A stretch of 64,000 nt of DNA from Sphaerolaimus hirsutus (lineage: Eukaryota > Nematoda > Chromadorea > Monhysterida > Sphaerolaimidae): the NCBI GenBank assembly GCA_964036195.1, contig OZ038456.1, positions 15,066,001 to 15,130,000 of the forward strand, written 5' to 3'. The position numbers were made by a program, and so were the translations under genes. Below the pieces are notes generated by a model. The model was not told where the DNA came from and did no database searches. It worked only from the letters and a program-made list of their open reading frames with translations. Shown piece by piece: positions 1 to 8,795 of the stretch. Positions within the stretch are counted from its first letter, which is position 1. Each line of letters opens with the position of its first letter.

Positions 1-185
1 TGAAAAGAGTAAATCTCAGTCGAGCACTTTTCGACACTTTGTTAATGTTTTTTTTGGCTACAATAATAATGGCAATTTATTAAATATCGCGAAGAAATTT
101 CGGAAGCCAACTCCAAACCGGAAAACTCGCATTCAAAAACAAACACCAACCCACTGTCCGAACTTGTCCCACCCACCCCATACAG

Positions 186-359
186 GTAATCATGCTGATC
201 CTCTACATCATCCAACTGATCCTCTACATAATCGACTGCGGCTGTTTCAACGGAAACGTGGCCTGGCCCATAGTTTTTTCCGTGGTAATCGCTTTGTGTC
301 TCTACGTGGAGTATCAGTGTTATCAGTACTTGAAGCACGCAGTGGTTCTACCGAATTGA
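186..359 (+). CDS. Terminal exon of a small multi-pass membrane protein gene
   Basis: An open frame follows a good splice acceptor (CCCCATACAG, ending at 185) and runs 57 codons to TGA at 357-359. It encodes two hydrophobic stretches, one from MLILYIIQLILYII and one from AWPIVFSVVIALCLYVEY, separated by a short Cys/Asn-containing loop (CGCFNGN). The tail is short and ends in LPN. This looks like the last two membrane passes of a protein whose upstream exons lie outside the window. GC-rich codons (CTC, ATC, TAC, GTG) contrast with the AT-rich surroundings and match the other genes here. The family was not recognised. Overlapping open frames on both strands are shadows. Confidence 0.6.
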   Translation, partial: VIMLILYIIQLILYIIDCGCFNGNVAWPIVFSVVIALCLYVEYQCYQYLKHAVVLPN

Positions 360-576
360 GTGTGATTTTGAGTAGATTGGTGTTATAGTGATGGGAAGGT
401 GAAGTTCGGAAATTTGAAAACGTTTTACTTTTGTAAATTTTGGGGGTGTGGTGTTTTTTCTTTTGTAAGTCCTAGTAATTTATAAACACTGGGGGCGGAA
501 TGGAGGAAATTAATGGTGTTCTTGGTAGTGTGGGGTTTATTTAATTTGTAATTGAGTGGTATAACCATAATAATTA
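360..576. other. 3' flank of the membrane-protein exon
   Basis: This stretch is T-rich and non-coding, consistent with a 3' untranslated region. The first AATAAA downstream, at about 646-651, lies inside the next repeat, so the real polyadenylation site is unclear. Confidence 0.3.
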
Positions 577-723
577 CCGTATTTCATCCAATAGAATGGC
601 GAGTCCCCAATAGAATGTACACCGTTAGAGTATTTTGGGTCACAAAATAAATACAAGGACAGTCTCTAAAAAGAAAGGGGGTGAAAAAGGAAGGGCGGTT
701 GTGTTCTATTAGAAGAAGTACGG
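577..723. mobile_element. TA-inserting MITE, CCGTATTTC...GAACGG family (divergent copy)
   Basis: The ends are inverted versions of CCGTATTTC...AATAGAA and TTCTATTAGAAGAAGTACGG. The same ends recur around 25090-25195, 31364-31712, 56950-57042 and 62775-62890. This copy is short and diverged; the left flank is TA but the right flank is CA. Confidence 0.6.
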
Positions 724-1144
724 CAGTAAATATTTATATTGGGGTTCCAGAAAAATCGAGCGTTTCAGTAATTAATGTGTCTGACAGCTACTCTCACTTT
801 AAATTCTATAAATTTTTAAAACGCTATTTATGTGCTAGAGTGCCTTCGTTTCCAAAAATTATTTAAAAATGCGTACCTCAGTTGTTGTAGTTCTGTCCGA
901 TGAAATTCTTCTTACACTTTTTCTCATGGGAATTACTTTTTTATAGATATTTGATACTTACTTCACTTCATATCTGTCACTTGGAAAATAAATTAATTTA
1001 CCATCATAGAAGTCATCATTCGAGAAATTACCCAAAAACCACCAATGAATTTAAGCCACGAATGAACTTGAAGAATGACTCCAAACAAATATAAACCATA
1101 TAACTCCATATAAAAAATTACTATTCATGAAAAGAGAAAAAATA
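724..1144. other. No recognisable gene
   Basis: AT-rich sequence. Open frames of about 60 codons occur but have neither GC-rich codon use nor plausible splice sites. I see nothing supportable here. Confidence 0.3.
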
Positions 1145-1228
1145 GTACACCATCGAAAATTGGGAAACTGTTTCGCATACATTTCAGTTTACCACAATGA
1201 GGAATCTGTCATCTACTAATGTTGACAG

Positions 1229-2147
1229 TAGGGTTCAAACGGGATTGACTTTTCGGGCTCGGGATCGGGATTGGTTTTTTGAGATTTCGGGATCGGGATC
1301 GGGATAGGCCGGGATTGGGGTCACGGGATCGGGATCGGGATAGGCCGGGATTGGGGTCACGGGATCGGGATCGGGATTGGCCGGGATTGGGGTCACGGGA
1401 TCGGGATCGGGTTTGGCCGGGATTGGGGTCACGGGATCGGGATCGGGATTGGCCGGGATTGGGGTCACGGGATCGGGATCGGGATTGGCCGGGATTGGGG
1501 TCACGGGATCGGGATCGGGTTTGGCCGGGATTGGGGTCACGGGATCGGGATCGGGATTGGCCGGGATTGGGGTCACGGGATCGGGATCGGGATTGGCCGG
1601 GATTGGGGTCACGGGATCGGGATCGGGATTGGCCGGGATTGGGGTCACGGGATCGGGATCGGGTTTGGCCGGGATTGGGGTCACGGGATCGGGATCGGGA
1701 TTGGCCGGGATTGGGGTCACGGGATCGGGATCGGGATTGGCCGGGATTGGGGTCACGGGATCGGGATCGGGATTGGCCGGGATTGGGGTCACGCTCATGG
1801 GATCGGGATCGGGATTGGCATTTTTTCGGGATCGGGATTGGTGTCTTGGGATAGACATTTTGGCCAATGTTTTGGCATCCACAGTTGTTCATAAAGGTCT
1901 AAAACACTGTTGGATGCCAGAAACATGGCATGAAATGAACGCTGGGGGTTTGCGTTCACATTTTTGCATGCAAAAACGTCGTTTTTTCACTTTTGATAAT
2001 TTCCACTAATTTTTCCGGGATCGGGATCCCGGACTTTGGAGTTTCTCGGGATCGGGATTTGAAAAGTTTCGGGATCGGGATCGGGACTGCTAAATCCCGG
2101 AATTTCACGGGATCCGGGATCGGGATCGGGATCCCGTTTGAACCCTA
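1229..2147. mobile_element. hAT-like non-autonomous element with internal tandem array
   Basis: Terminal inverted repeats TAGGGTTCAAACGGGAT and ATCCCGTTTGAACCCTA lie exactly inside an 8-bp direct duplication, GTTGACAG (1221-1228 and 2148-2155). An 8-bp duplication is the hallmark of hAT transposition. The interior consists of GGGATC-rich repeats and encodes no transposase. Two shorter relatives occur at 45612-45774 and 45775-45983. Confidence 0.85.
1289..1792. repeat. 36-bp tandem repeat, 14 copies
   Basis: The unit is two GGGATC/GGGAT runs, a GGCCGGGATTGG block and GGTCAC, and recurs every 36 bases; 504 bases correspond to 14 units. Copies differ only at one position that reads ATAGG, ATTGG or TTTGG. 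Because 36 is a multiple of three, every frame on both strands is open and gives artefactual 12-residue repeat proteins. Confidence 0.95.
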
Positions 2148-2234
2148 GTTGACAGCGATCAAAAATAATTCATTGTGGTAAACTCAAATGCGTGCAAAAC
2201 AGATTTATGAGTTTCCAAATTTTCGATGGTGTAC

Positions 2235-2548
2235 TAGTGTGCGTGGCCGCAATGGCTGGGAACATAATTAGGTAACCTCTAGAATATGTACCAGACTTCA
2301 TGCCGACAAAGGGGTGCGTGCGGTCATGCTGCGTGGAGCTGTTGATAATCGTCCATCGAAAAATAAAAAGGTGTTGGTAATTATCGGCCTTAATTACGTA
2401 ATTTTTGTCATTTGACCCACGTAAATATTTACATGACAGCGATAAGCCCAGATTTAGACCCCCGATAATCTTTTATTTGCCCAGCCATTGTTTCAAGTAA
2501 TCACCCCGAGAAAATAATCACAGCGGGTAATTTCGTGCTGCCGAACGA
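2235..2548. other. Upstream region of the secreted-protein gene
   Basis: Non-coding sequence between the repeat cluster and a TATA box. It should include the proximal promoter of the next gene, but I recognise no specific site. Confidence 0.3.
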
Positions 2549-2556
2549 TATATAAA
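2549..2556 (+). promoter_or_regulatory. TATA box
   Basis: TATATAAA lies 74 bases upstream of the ATG at 2623. A start site about 30 bases downstream would fall near 2580, just before the ATG at 2587 and well before 2623, which favours 2623 as the initiation codon. Confidence 0.5.
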
Positions 2557-2622
2557 CCGGTGAAATGGAAAAATTAAAACCAGTAAATGAAAACATATTC
2601 GATCAGAAAACTCACAAAAATG

Positions 2623-4823
2623 TCATACATGTCCCAGATCCTACTAGTGACGATTATTCTGACATTTCTGCCGAATGGAATCAAAAACGTTCCTATCGGA
2701 GAAAATTATCTTGGCTACATGCCAGGAACGATGGGAGGCTACGGTGGACATGGCGCATATCCGGGTTTGTTTTTTGATTGATTTTATTGCGTTGGTGTAC
2801 TGATCGGTGGGATAAAACATTTTTGAAAAAATGGGGCAGTTATTTCGGCGAAAAGTGTTCAAATTTTATAAGGCTTGGCACTAGTGATGGAAAAGCGCCA
2901 GAAAAAATGGCGCCAGGCGCCAAGGGCGCCATGGCGCCATTCGGAAAGTGGGCGCCAAGCGCCAAGGGCGCCACAGAACAAGGGCGCCAGGCGCCAAGGG
3001 CGCCATGGCGCCATTCAGAAAGTGGGCGCCACGGTAAGAGGGCGCCAAGCGCCAAGGGCGCCATGGCGCCATTTGGAAAATAGGGCGCCAGGCGCCAAGG
3101 GCGCCAGGATAAAAAAGTGCCTACAACCCCATGCGTGTGCTAAAAATGTTTCTACAGCACCATTGTACGCGCATTCACTTCTTAATTCGCGTTCTCCAGG
3201 ATGTAATGAACAAAAACAAGGCTAGCAACAAAAATTTTTGAATAAAATCCACATGACGAATTCAAATGCAATGGAAATTGTCATTTGACAACATTCCATT
3301 CATTACAAATAGACCTTTCCAAACAATGTTTCCTAATTGCAACGATTTAAATCCGTTTATTTATGATTTTGCAAGTAAACGATCCATCATTCTTGTCTTC
3401 TGATCCGTCAGACAGATCTGATGAACCGTTGGACAAAAGATTTCCACCCACTCACACCACTCCGTCCATTTTTCTGGCGAATTTAGATCATCCACGGATG
3501 CGTTTTTCATATTTTTTTTCGTTTACACGGCACTCACCGCGAAACCCTGCTGGCGCCTTTTTGGCGCGCTTCTAGAGCAAGGCGCCAGGCGCCAAGGGCG
3601 CCACGGAAAAAGGGCGCCAGGCGCCAAGGGCGCCATGGCGCCTTTCAGAATGTGGGCGCCAGGCGCCAAGGGTGCCACAGAAAAAGGGCGCCAAGCGCCA
3701 ATGGCGCCATGGCGCGGCGCCCTTTGGCGCCCTCAAATGGCGCCAGCGCCATGGCGCCATTCCATCACTACTTGGCACTTATTTTTTGAGAATTTAGTTC
3801 ACAAATTTCCGAATTGAATGAAAGTGTCGCCGTAGGCGCGCTGGAATACGCAGCTTGTATTTATTATCAATATATAATTTTTTTTAAATCAGAAAACGAA
3901 TTGGTTTTGAATTCCTTTGCGTGTGTCGCGTCGCGTTCAATCTACGGCACCGTCGAAATTAACCCATTTCAGGCGTGAACTACGGCATGAGCTACGGCGC
4001 CTCGAACGTGAACATGCCCTACAACGCATTGGGCAGCAACTACATCATCCCCGGCTACGGGTACGGCGCTGGGTACGGCGGTGGGCACGCTGGGTATGGC
4101 GGTGGGTACGCTGGGTACCCGATGGGAGGCTATGGCGCTGGGTACGCGGCCGGCGGCGGTCTGAATGCTGGAGTACAGGGTGAGTTCCCGCCCGGTGGTG
4201 GTCCTTCATTTTTGCAACCCCCCCCCCCCCCGCAAAAGTGTTTAGCATTAGTGAGTGTTTTTTCAAAAATGAGTTTTCGAAGTTTTCTAGAAAACAGATT
4301 TCGAATTTCCGAATTGTGCACATATTTTGTTTTGTCACTACATCCATATGAAATTCAGGTTTTGAATTGTGTTTCTGAACTGTATTCATGTATTTTAAAC
4401 CAAAAATACCAAAAATTTAAAAACACATAATTAAGGAGTTTTCAGATTATTCCAGATCACAAAACAGATTTTTAAACTTTTTTTCTGCCGGTGGAACAAA
4501 AATTCGAAAAGGTTTCCGAATTATCGGACTTGTGCTGGCCATCCTTATTCGTGCTAGAATTTAGGTATGATATATATTACTTGATTCTTTCACACCTCAA
4601 ATACGGTTCACACCAAACCCCTCAACCCCAACCCCCCACAGGCTACACCTGCAGCACCCTCTGCAGCTACACCCTACGCAGCTGCCATTGGGCGTGCCAA
4701 CCCGACCCCTACCAGTACCGGTGCACCGCGTGCATGGGGGTTCGGTGGGAAACGTGCAGGGGGTGCGTGGGCGCCATGTACCCCAGCGGGTTGGGCGGAG
4801 TTTACGGTTACACGCAGGATTGA
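2623..4823 (+). CDS. Secreted Gly/Tyr-rich protein with eight-cysteine C-terminal domain (3 exons)
   Basis: Exons are 2623-2764, 3973-4179 and 4642-4823. Both junctions are phase 1, with acceptors TTTCAG and CCACAG and donors GTTTGT and GTGAGT, giving about 176 residues. Residues 1-20 (MSYMSQILLVTIILTFLP) form a signal peptide. Exon 2 and the end of exon 1 are Gly/Tyr/Ala-rich, with GYG, GGH and AGY repeats. Exon 3 encodes a compact domain with spacing C-x3-C-x6-C-x3-C-x8-C-x2-C-x7-C-x2-C, then a Gly/Tyr tail and TGA. The Gly/Tyr part resembles cuticle, shell-matrix or antimicrobial proteins; the cysteine spacing was not recognised. An in-frame ATG at 2587 could add 12 residues. Intron 1 holds a transposable element. 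AATAAA near 5519 could be the poly(A) signal. Confidence 0.75.
2882..3770. mobile_element. GCGCCA-rich hAT-like MITE, copy 1
   Basis: Terminal inverted repeats TAGTGATGGAA and TTCCATCACTA are flanked by a perfect 8-bp duplication CTTGGCAC (2874-2881 and 3771-3778). The two ends are built of GGCGCCA and GCGCCAAGGGC repeats around a unique core; there is no transposase. It is nearly identical to 22032-22922 and sits in intron 1 of the secreted-protein gene. Confidence 0.92.
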
Positions 4824-4869
4824 GGCCTGAGGGGTGATTGTCGTGTGATTGGTTGGGGGTGAGGGGGTG

Positions 4870-5366
4870 CATAGTTGTAAATATTTACGTATTTACTTTT
4901 ACTCTATAAATACGTATACTCGAGTACAGGGTGAATACGTTTACGTTTCCCCCGCAAAAAATTCCTGTACTCGCTTTTACACGACGCGTAAAGCACAAGC
5001 GTAAAGCGTAAGTACGCGACGCGAGTACAGAAAACGTACTTCAGATAGTCTTTTATGGCGATTTTTGAAGGCATAGAAGGGAAAAAAGAAAAGGGATTTG
5101 CTGAAAATAGGTGAAAAAAGTCGATAACAGATGTGTAAGAACACAAAAAGCCAATAATTGCTTAAAATGGATTTGAGCGAAAATTGGGGTGAAATCCCTC
5201 AAAAATACTCACATTTAAAGGGCAAAAAGTACGTTTACTCACGTTTACTCATGAGTAAAAGTAGAAAAATTTACTTTACGTTTTCTGTACTCAGGGGGTG
5301 AGTAAAAAAATAAATATTTACGTTTACGTATACTTTTAAAAATGTTCCGTATTTTTAACATCTCTG
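4870..5366. mobile_element. TTTACG-rich hAT-like MITE
   Basis: The left end CATAGTTGTAAATA and right end TTTTTAACATCTCTG belong to the same family as 51674-52162 and 41391-41665. The interior repeats TTTACG and GTAAA motifs. The flanks AGGGGGTG and ATTGGGTG match at 6 of 8 positions, so the target duplication is only approximate. Confidence 0.6.
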
Positions 5367-6031
5367 ATTGGGTGATATTTAAGTGTGGATGTGTTGTTTT
5401 GTTGAATGGGCAGTGGGTGTTTATAGATTGTTATTAGCGTGTAAAAATATTAATATACCGTAGCGTGTTTAGTGTAATTAATGAAAAATCTTGAAAAATC
5501 AGTTTGAAAAATGTTTTAATAAAAGTGTTTTTTCTTACGATGAGTATGCTATATATCTATAAAAGACTGCAAATTAATAAATCACTGAAACAAACAATTT
5601 GACAAAAAGGTGACTCAACAAAACGTAATATCAAGAGGTGAACAAATATCACACAGTAATTTTTTGTAAAAATTATATTATTTGAGGAAGCAACTAAAAT
5701 AGGCCAATGATAGTGAACACGGTCGTGAAAAAGTGCAATAATGTGTTAAAATAATGATTGATTTAATGCTTGAAAATAATGCTTGTTTAATGGCGCTTTT
5801 GATTCGGCCTTAATGTGCTGTGCTCTGCTATAAACACGCTCTTCAGTTCAATGAATCTGCATTTGGGTTGCCATGTGCTACAAATGCATTGAAAAAAGAT
5901 AAGGTTACGTTTCCATTGAATGGAGTGAAGCGAAAGCACACTAAATTAGCTGCAACCACCGCACCAGACACGCAGAAACACTTGACTGATACTGACAATT
6001 TTTGTATTATTTATTTCATTTAATTTGGATA
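5367..6031. other. No recognisable gene; probable 3' region of the secreted-protein gene
   Basis: AT-rich. AATAAA occurs near 5519. An open frame at 5820-6023 starts at a GTG and has no splice sites or family resemblance, so it is not called. Confidence 0.3.
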
Positions 6032-6447
6032 CCGTATTACCTCGAATTATCCCCCCCCCTTGAATTACCCCCCTCGAAATACCCCCCCCTAAAATTCGGC
6101 TGAGGAAAAAATAAACCCCCCCTCGAAATACCCCCCTAACATTGAGTGTAAAGAGAACGTACATGACAAATACCGCAGTTTGTGATCTGTACAATGCAGA
6201 ACACACGTTAAAACTGAAGATTGGATGACGTTAGGGAAGGGTTTATGTGTATATACAGTTATATATACCTATAAAGACACATACATCTATGCAATTGTTC
6301 GATTTGTCTACGTCCGAGTATAGTGAATCTCCGAAAATTTCTGGCGAAGTAATAAACCCCCCTCGAATAAACCCCCCCTCAAATTACCCCCCTCAAATTT
6401 TGCTGGCGAAATAATAAACCCCCTGGGGGTATTTCGAGGTAATACGG
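6032..6447. mobile_element. TA-inserting CCGTATT...CTCGAAATACCCCC MITE
   Basis: The ends are CCGTATTACCTCGAA and TTCGAGGTAATACGG with TA on both sides (6030-6031 and 6448-6449). The family is built from repeated CTCGAAATACCCCC or CTCGAATAAACCCCC modules at both ends around an AT-rich core. It is the most frequent element of the window. Confidence 0.8.
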
Positions 6448-6626
6448 TAGATGGAAAAAATGCAGAAGATACACAAAGACAAAAGAAAGTTGGAAATATG
6501 TTAGAAAAATGTGTTCTTTTAGGTGATGTGGAAAAAAATTTCCCTACAGAAATCAAAAACAGAAAATTTACACGTTGCAAATGTGCAAATTTACACTTTG
6601 CAAATTTTTACACGTTGCGAATGTGC

Positions 6627-6766
6627 TGTTAACGTGAAGCCATTGAAGTTATTCACGTTTATTCGGCTCGTCGCATCGTGCGGATTACTTGGATGATACA
6701 TTTAAATAAGACATCATAAGGAAAAATCATCATCACAAAGTGATATCACTTATCAAGGACTTAACA
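6627..6766 (-). repeat. 3' LTR
   Basis: 140 bp with TGTTAA/TTAACA termini. It differs from the other LTR at two positions (CATCG versus CATTG, CACAA versus CACGA). Confidence 0.95.
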
Positions 6767-6797
6767 CATTCAACCTTTTAACTTTTGAACCACATAT

Positions 6798-7568
6798 CTA
6801 ATTGGCATTGTCAGATTCTTTGGGTGTAGATCCGTTGTCCGTGGCGCAAATCTGATTCGATTTATTTCCGCCGATTTCGGTTCCTTTGCTGCTGCCCGGT
6901 CCTTTGGAATCTGTATGAGAAGAAAGTATATATTAAATGTTACTGATATCCTTAATGAAGATAATTTATTTAAAACAGAATTTCTACTGGATAATTTAGT
7001 GATTTTTATACTTTTTTTATCCATATATTGAATGAAATAAATTATGATTTATGACTATTGATGTTTGATTGAAATGGTTTTATTATTTTTATTATAACTT
7101 TTTGTCGAACCCTGAGAAAAAGTTTGAAAACTAGTAAACATGTTAGAAAACGAGTAAACTAGAATAAATCTCACTGCCTAATGGAGATAGTGGCACCTCT
7201 GGTAGGAGACCCAGGAAATTGGACACATTTGCAATGGTATTATCTCCGGCATTTTCTATTTCCGGAACCAGGAAAGCTTCGATATTCTTATTTGTTTCGT
7301 CTCCAGCGTTTGGTAAAGTGAAGACACCTGGTGGATACTTTCCCACTTTACCAGTTTCCTGAGTTCCCTTTTCCTTTTCCAGATCCATTTTAGTCAATTT
7401 GTTGACCACTGAAGCTCCGGTTGTGTTTGCCATTGAAGTCTGCATTTTTTCTTCAATGCGTTTTGTTGCTTCTGCCACCGCAGCTTCGAACATGTCGGGA
7501 TGTTTCGATCCATTTCCATCTGAGGTCACCTGTTGTCTAGTTTTCCACTCAAATTTTTTGGCTGACAC
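6798..7568 (-). CDS. Accessory open frame of the retrotransposon, possibly two exons
   Basis: A minus-strand frame from 7568 (GTG; or entered through the acceptor GAGTGTCAG) runs to a stop at 7143. It is polar and rich in Ala, Glu, Lys and Thr, with a helical segment (FEAAVAEATKRIEEKMQTS), and has no cysteines or membrane spans, so it is not an envelope protein. Alternatively a GTAAAG donor at about 7352 could join, in phase 1, to an acceptor ATACAG before 6910 and end at 6798 with a Ser/Gly/Asn-rich tail (TPKESDNAN). It lies sense to gag-pol, between the captured exons and the 3' LTR. No family is recognised; it could be an element protein or another captured fragment. Confidence 0.4.
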
Positions 7569-7580
7569 TCAAATTTGCAG

Positions 7581-8497
7581 GTGTCAATTGTTCGCGATTC
7601 ACTGCCCGGTGAGCTTGGAGGATCGCCGAATACTATCAGTGCCATATTGGAGGGCCTGAAGGCGCGCCGAGCTAGCGGCCTGCACAACGAGATCGACATG
7701 GTCAAGCTGTGCGGCGTTAAAATTTTTGGCGACTTGTTAGTCTGTGGTGTGGGGTTTTGATTTGGTTTGGCTTTATTCGCTGTGGCGTTTTAACATATTG
7801 GTTTCAGTTGAGTTTACTCTATTGGAAATAAGATTTGAGCTTATGAATTCTGCGTTTTCCGTTTGAGTTGACCCGATCTGAGTTAACGATGAGTTGACGA
7901 TTTAAAAATCTATTCATGTTCATTTTCAGATCGCGTGCGATGTTCAATCGTGGCCGCACGCGCCCCCCATTGAGCCAGTCCGCCTATTCTGCTCTCGAAC
8001 TACTTAGTTTCGATCGGAACGCCGACGGGCAGTCCAAGCTTTGTGTGGACTATGAAGATGTTCAACGTGAACCCGTAGGCCGATTTGCTCATTTGCTGCG
8101 AGAAAATGGCCGGAGTGTGCCGGGCGGGCATGAGGAAACCCCGGTGGCGGTGTGTTTGTGTTGTTTTTTTGGGGCGCGGATTTAAAAATGATTTATTTTT
8201 CACTGGATTTTTGCCAATTTATGCCCGTAGATTCGAATTCGCGGAATTGCAATGATTCCGTTCCTTGAGGAGGCCCGCGCTAACCGCTGTTGGGATACAT
8301 TACCGGTGGCTGTGGCGAATCCAGCGGGTAAGATGATTTTGAAAAAATATTATTTATTTATTTTTTCACAATTATTTATTAATTTTCACTGCGCTTATGT
8401 TTTCTCAGAGCATCCATATTATGGCAGTATTCGCGGTGACGTTTTGGTTTCTGGGGGTGCCCGCATTAGCAGTAGTGTGGCTGGCCCCTCGCGTTAG
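7581..8497 (+). CDS. Four-exon GC-rich gene (5' incomplete) inside the retrotransposon, antisense to gag-pol
   Basis: Exons are 7581-7735, 7930-8149, 8231-8327 and 8409-8497. Acceptors are TTTGCAG, TTTTCAG, CCCGTAG and TCTCAG; donors are GTTAGT, GTGTGT and GTAAGA. Junction phases 2, 0 and 1 all match, giving one uninterrupted 186-residue C-terminal part ending at TAG. Recognisable stretches are GLHNEIDMVKLCGVKIFGD, SAYSALELLSFDRNADGQS and EHPYYGSIRGDVLVSGGA. The codons are GC-rich like the host genes and unlike the AT-rich gag-pol. No start codon or first exon is visible, so the copy appears truncated. The family was not recognised. Because it is antisense, its introns would not be spliced from the element's genomic RNA, which fits capture of an unspliced host segment. 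Confidence 0.6.
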
Positions 8498-8795
8498 TTT
8501 TTTGGGTAATTAAGTGTCCGGCGCCATAAAAATTCCAAAATTCCAAATTCAATTTCGTTTTTTAATTAATTTTTGGCGCATACTTTGTTGGTTTTTGATA
8601 ATAATTGAGTATCCGGCGCCATAAAAAATTCCAAATTCCGTTTTTTTAAATAATTTTGGGCGCATACTTTTTTCAAATAATTTTTGGGGTGCAGATTTTG
8701 TTAAATTTACCTATTTTTTCTTGAAAGTGATGTCCTTGAGTTTATTTTCTTTTTATTACTGGTTGATTGTTGCTGATTTAAGTTCATTCAGTTCT
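8498..8795. other. Spacer between captured exons and pol
   Basis: AT-rich. It contains a short direct repeat (GTCCGGCGCCATAAAAA at about 8517, and GTATCCGGCGCCATAAAAA at about 8609) and nothing else that I recognise. Confidence 0.4.

Larger units (their letters stand above)
1145..2234. mobile_element. Short inverted-repeat element split by a second element
   Basis: The outer ends are inverted: GTACACCATCGAAAATT at 1145 and AATTTTCGATGGTGTAC ending at 2234. Both arms also carry matching TTTACCACAATGA-type sequence. The element is interrupted by the insertion at 1229-2147, so its original length was roughly 170 bp. A related sequence lies near 52190-52350. Confidence 0.6.

Noticed and set aside
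1289..1792. CRISPR array
   Set aside because: Units are contiguous without spacers and the genome is metazoan.
1209..2009. Long proteins of 12-residue repeats on both strands
   Set aside because: They arise because the 36-bp tandem unit has no stop in any frame; not genes.
2778..3817. Arg/Ala/Pro-rich open frames (MAPWRPWRLAP type), also at 21888-22986, 40195-40711, 43399-43798
   Set aside because: Translations of GGCGCCA repeats in hAT-like elements.
7143..7568. Envelope gene of the LTR element
   Set aside because: No signal peptide, cysteines or membrane anchor.
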